NCBI GenBank assembly: GCA_032158295.1
Contig: CM063257.1
Span: 496,001 to 560,000, forward strand
DNA: 64,000 nucleotides
Direction: 5' to 3'
DNA from: Pycnopodia helianthoides
Taxonomy: Eukaryota; Echinodermata; Asteroidea; Forcipulatida; Asteriidae
Part shown: piece after piece, positions 62,401-64,000 of the stretch
How the letters are laid out: every line of letters begins with the position of its first letter
Numbering within the stretch: the stretch's first letter is position 1
The notes under the pieces: generated by a model
What the model was told of the DNA's origin: nothing
The model's database searches: none
Seen by the model: the letters and a program-made list of their open reading frames with translations, nothing else
Position numbers and translations under genes: made by a program

Positions 62401-64000
62401 TCTTGCCCATGAAAAGTTTCTAAGATTGAAACTGTTTTAAATCCCTTTCTCTAAAACCACATTCCTTAGAAGGGAATCGTTTCTCAAAATGGTATACAAC
62501 AGCTGCAGTGCTTCTTACCAAGTAAGTTTTTATGGTCATTAATTTTTGGAGTCATTACCAAAGGTCTACCCTGCATTTAAAGCTTTGTATTTTAATTTTC
62601 CATTTGATAGGGACATGCACATTTGAAATAGACAGCTGTGATTGGACGCAGGAGTCTTCAGCTGATCAATTTGATTGGTCAAGACTCCAAGGGTCAGCTG
62701 TTTCCCATTCTCCTGGCCAACTGGTTGATAAGACAACAGGAACACCGAATGGTAAGTTAATTAATTAAATAATTGCTGAACTGTTTAAATTCAATAATTT
62801 CCTTGTTAGCAGTTTATACGATTGAAGGAACACTTTTAAGTTCCCTAGATTCAGTTCTACTCCTGCTGTTTACTGTTCACATTATGAGAGGACGTTGTAT
62901 CCAATCAAATTGCTCAATTCAGGAACTATTTTCTGCAAATTATGCACTGGCAGTTTCTTGACGTTTCTTGAGTTAACGATGGCGCAAATTTCATGCACTA
63001 CCATATATTATTGACCCCCACGTGATCATGTTTCAGCCAATCAGAATGCTTTGATGGGACATTAAGCTTTAGGTCCCATGTACTAGATTTGGTAATGCAC
63101 ATAAAAGAACCCAGAACACTTATCATGGAAGAGTAAGGGTTTACCCCGGTGTTTTCTGGTCACACAGTAAGCACCCTTGTTGACAGGTTTTCCTCAGGCT
63201 TGCGAGCTACAGTGATTAAGGTTACTTATGAGGCATCTTTCGTTTCATTACCAAGAAATATAATATAATAATATTAATTTGGGTACAATTTGTTGTTTGT
63301 TTTGAAGGTTATATCATGTACTTGAATCCTACCCTGGGCGGAGATCTTGACCGTGCCGTCATGTACTCTGGTTACTTCCAACCTTCCCCTATTGGTGAAT
63401 GTCTTCAATTCTGGTATCACATGCACGGAGGCAACGTCGGAGCTCTCAGGGTTTATACCATTGTTGATGGTGTGTTGGGACCAGTGTTGTTTGAGAAGAC
63501 GGGGGACCAGGATGATGTCTGGCGATATGGAACAGTCACCTTGATGAATGATACCATGGAATTTAGGGTAAGTCAAGTGAAAGACAAGGTACAGAGTTTG
63601 TTATTTTCTTTTTAATTGATCAATTTTAAACTTACAGGATGTGCATTACATTGGTCAAATTGAGAATTATGTTTCACAGATTTGCACCTAACTTACATGG
63701 TATAAAGATGGTCATGGCGGAAAACTTCCCTTGAAATAGTTTTGCTTGAAATACTGTTATTTTTTATAATGGGTAAAACAAATGGTTTAGATCTTGCCAG
63801 TTTACAACCTGTTGTTTAAAAACCTGTTGTTTAAAAACAGTGAAAACATATAAGGGGGTTTTTCACTATTTTTTCATGAATCTGATGACCGATTGAGCTT
63901 AAATTTTTGACAGGTTTGTTAGTTCATGTATTTGTTGGGTCACTTAAATGTGGATGATTCTTGTCTATGACAGTTACCAATATTGTCTGTGTGCTTAAAA
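47456..64000 (+). CDS. Multi-MAM-domain secreted/membrane protein (3' end outside window)
   Basis: MAM domains are extracellular adhesion/recognition modules with conserved cysteines. Exons: 47456-47522, 51473-51616, 51988-52253, 53570-53657, 54020-54166, 55197-55351, 55748-55943, 57014-57154, 58232-58518, 59278-59362, 60225-60395, 61245-61507, 62056-62146, 62611-62751, 63308-63567 (15 exons, 834 codons, all in phase). The first exon gives a signal peptide (hydrophobic [11 protein letters not shown]). Five MAM domains follow, at about residues 23-188, 189-354, 355-525, 526-700 and 701 onward. Each has a CDFE-like start, a DDxFDW motif, an xFWYHMxG motif and a DIA(V/L)DD ending. Every module starts and ends in phase 1. 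No LDL-receptor class A or protease domain is seen in the window. The gene could belong to the MALRD1-like group or another MAM-repeat family; domains further right would decide. The last exon in the window ends mid-domain. Confidence 0.92.
47551..49093. repeat. Recent tandem duplication, about 770-bp unit
   Basis: Copy 1 is about 47551-48320 and copy 2 about 48321-49093 (offset 771-773 bp). They differ by roughly seven small changes by eye, for example tcaacatt/tcaatatt, atggcttc/atggtttc and gttttgaag/gttatgaag. Each holds a 'ttatatagcgcgtatatctg' dispersed repeat segment. It lies wholly in intron 1 of the MAM gene. Confidence 0.9.
50886..51295. mobile_element. Second palindromic pair of tRNA-derived elements
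   Basis: The left arm (antisense, about 50886-51000) and right arm (sense, about 51165-51292) have the same head and the same CAATTTTTCTTTGTTCAACCC-type tail as 3745-4046. The spacer (51005-51120) is itself a nested palindrome of gtcccaacttgacaatcgtc / gcgattgtcaagttggggcg type. Confidence 0.75.
51473..53657 (+). CDS. MAM domain 1 (exons 2-4)
   Basis: Codes from [12 protein letters not shown] through [22 protein letters not shown] and [20 protein letters not shown]. The terminal exon's donor is best placed at 53658 (GTAG|gtgtca), not 53654, because only the former gives phase 1 for the next exon. A seven-copy decoy array occupies the second intron of this domain. Confidence 0.9.
52279..52345. 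repeat. (AAT)n plus 'tttatagagcgcctt' dispersed repeat
   Basis: A short aat run followed by gcgccttatgcaaggacctc. A similar arrangement (aat run, then gcgctctctacattgggtac) lies at 61715-61830, and related words occur at 36665 and 48045. It is a common type of interspersed repeat, with no coding role. Confidence 0.6.
52419..53569 (+). repeat. Seven 164-bp units: copied MAM splice acceptor fused to antisense tRNA SINE
   Basis: Units start at cag|GTTGTATTTGAGGGA, positions 52422, 52586, 52750, 52915, 53079, 53243 and 53407 (163-165 bp steps). The array ends at the true exon at 53570, which begins with the same 15 bases. After GAGGGA each unit continues as an antisense tRNA-like SINE (ctcgaacccacactctgctg ... 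ctgctcggccacgac). It then has the intronic stretch 'gacagccctacattgtttga' and a T-rich tract with ttcag. Units are nearly identical. If a decoy were spliced in, the frame would read [11 protein letters not shown] then TGA. Confidence 0.92.
54020..55943 (+). CDS. MAM domain 2 (exons 5-7)
   Basis: Starts [14 protein letters not shown], with [10 protein letters not shown] and FFQYHMYGD. It ends [20 protein letters not shown] and GGCPFQ. Its second and third exons are 155 and 196 bp, whereas the other complete domains have about 263-287 and 85-91 bp. The last intron is therefore placed about 110 bp earlier than in its siblings. The start exon needs phase 1 input. Confidence 0.9.
54415..54560 (+). 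mobile_element. tRNA-derived SINE (Gly/Glu-like head)
   Basis: actggatggtctagtggtta, ctgctctagaatgcaggg, and the tail 'cacacatcggcataatggtc'. The B box is altered (gggttggaatccc). Confidence 0.65.
55480..55590 (+). mobile_element. Degraded tRNA-derived element (Asn-like), partial
   Basis: 'aaaatagggagaccgccaac' and attagggccagacagttcag match the arm of the element at 3745-4046, but the B box and tail are missing. Confidence 0.55.
56070..56400 (+). mobile_element. tRNA-derived SINE (Ser/Leu-like), full body
   Basis: The head gcgtgtcaaggctgagcggt has a variable arm, a mutated B box gggttccagtccc, then the body 'tgtccttgagcaagctacat' and 'gtactaggattggtagtgca'. The 3' body segment alone recurs at 63053-63200. 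Confidence 0.7.
57014..59362 (+). CDS. MAM domain 3 (exons 8-10)
   Basis: [34 protein letters not shown] and [19 protein letters not shown], then CT. Junction phases are 1-1, 1-0, 0-1. The donor at 58519 (gtttgt) is weaker than the others. Its introns carry SINEs at 57985-58150 and 58790-59065 and a possible Penelope-type end at 57225-57290. Confidence 0.92.
57225..57295 (-). mobile_element. Possible Penelope-type or LINE terminus
   Basis: On the minus strand the stretch reads tcgagaaagactctgctagg and then gtcgaaacgtcaggcc. Such words are common near the ends of certain marine invertebrate retroelements. The ribozyme-like interpretation is in findings. No reverse transcriptase frame is visible here. 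Confidence 0.3.
57985..58150 (+). mobile_element. tRNA-derived SINE (Gly/Glu-like head)
   Basis: ctgctctagaatggcaaagg, B box ggttcgaatccc, a tail with 'acatcagtgttagggtaaaa'. Part of intron 8 of the MAM gene. Confidence 0.7.
58790..59065 (+). mobile_element. tRNA-derived SINE family F, full copy
   Basis: Matches 33050-33300 from gccgggttggtgtagtggta to the 'gagtccttggcttcgcaacc' end. B box ggtttgaatccc. About 275 bp. Confidence 0.75.
59388..59560 (-). mobile_element. tRNA-derived SINE (Gly/Glu-like head), antisense
   Basis: ctcgggtgggatttgaaccc, 'gccattctagagcagatgtc' and 'accaactagaccacc' are the reverse complement of the 10892-11015 family. It lies directly after the MAM3 end exon. Confidence 0.7.
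59643..59830 (+). mobile_element. tRNA-derived SINE (Ser/Leu-like)
   Basis: Head gcgtgttatgtgcgagcagt, with ctcaagctttggtgtttctg, B box gggttcgagttccc, body 'ctaggagtggtagtgcac'. Its core is the sense counterpart of the SINE trapped in the array at 52419-53569. Confidence 0.7.
60225..62146 (+). CDS. MAM domain 4 (exons 11-13)
   Basis: Starts with a longer linker ([14 protein letters not shown]), then [33 protein letters not shown], and ends [19 protein letters not shown] and SGSCPP. The end exon's donor region has been tandemly copied downstream (62092-62412). Confidence 0.9.
60541..60602. repeat. Second copy of the short hairpin at 4085-4136
   Basis: tagactggtcccctgtcctt pairs with aagaacaggcaccagtcta around a loop of about 18 nt. 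Confidence 0.55.
62092..62412 (+). repeat. 90-bp tandem array copying the MAM4 exon end and splice donor
   Basis: Units begin at agtgatatatcagt, positions 62092, 62182, 62272 and 62362 (exactly 90 bp). Each of the first three contains the exon end ([18 protein letters not shown]), an intact donor ATCA|gtaagt (gt at 62147, 62237, 62327), and an acceptor-like tattcag before the next copy. The fourth stops at CCATGA and has lost its donor. The frame is open through all of them. Confidence 0.93.
62611..63567 (+). CDS. MAM domain 5, partial (exons 14-15)
   Basis: [33 protein letters not shown] and [19 protein letters not shown]. It ends at a good donor (63568). The usual third exon (VIFEG...DIALDD type) should lie to the right of the window. 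Confidence 0.9.
63640..64000. mobile_element. MITE family G, partial at the window edge
   Basis: 'acttacatggtataaagatg', 'gaaaacttcccttgaaatag' and 'gacaggtttgttag' match 33683-34037. The right end may lie just at or beyond the edge. Confidence 0.55.

Overview
This is a eukaryotic nuclear window from an invertebrate deuterostome, most probably an echinoderm and perhaps a sea star. The evidence is AT-rich DNA, small exons in long introns with GT/AG junctions, and dense short inverted-repeat and tRNA-derived elements. One of these elements begins with the 'gggcccaatttcatagagctgctt' type of sequence that I associate with echinoderm genomes. The taxon is an inference. I see no bacterial, viral, rRNA or functional tRNA genes.

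Three genes are supported, all on the + strand. (1) 637-5983, perhaps to 6095: a RIC3 homologue, the ER chaperone for nicotinic acetylcholine receptors. It has six exons with a luminal/TM segment, a second TM segment, a coiled coil and an acidic tail. (2) 12519-36483: an eight-exon, 413-residue adenylate-kinase-like protein with an N-myristoylation-type start. Its P-loop and AMP-site motif are both degenerate, so it looks like a pseudokinase. (3) 47456 to beyond the right edge: a secreted or membrane multi-MAM-domain protein. It has a signal peptide and at least five MAM domains, 15 exons and 834 codons in the window. The three genes are functionally unrelated; I see no pathway linking them.

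The rest is introns and intergenic DNA filled with repeats: piggyBac-like (TTAA-flanked) MITEs, other terminal-inverted-repeat elements, at least five tRNA-derived SINE families, long hairpins, a 770-bp tandem duplication, a 20-bp CpG-rich satellite and several minisatellites.

The most interesting pattern is that three tandem arrays in two genes have units that each contain a copy of a splice junction plus the adjoining exon edge. They are at RIC3 exon 2 (about 13 units, 11 with an intact acceptor), MAM1 exon 3 (7 decoy acceptors fused to an antisense tRNA SINE) and the MAM4 terminal exon (90-bp in-frame units with three intact donors). The true exon sits at one edge of each array. The first two arrays lead to stops if a decoy is used. 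The third stays open and could add 30-residue blocks.
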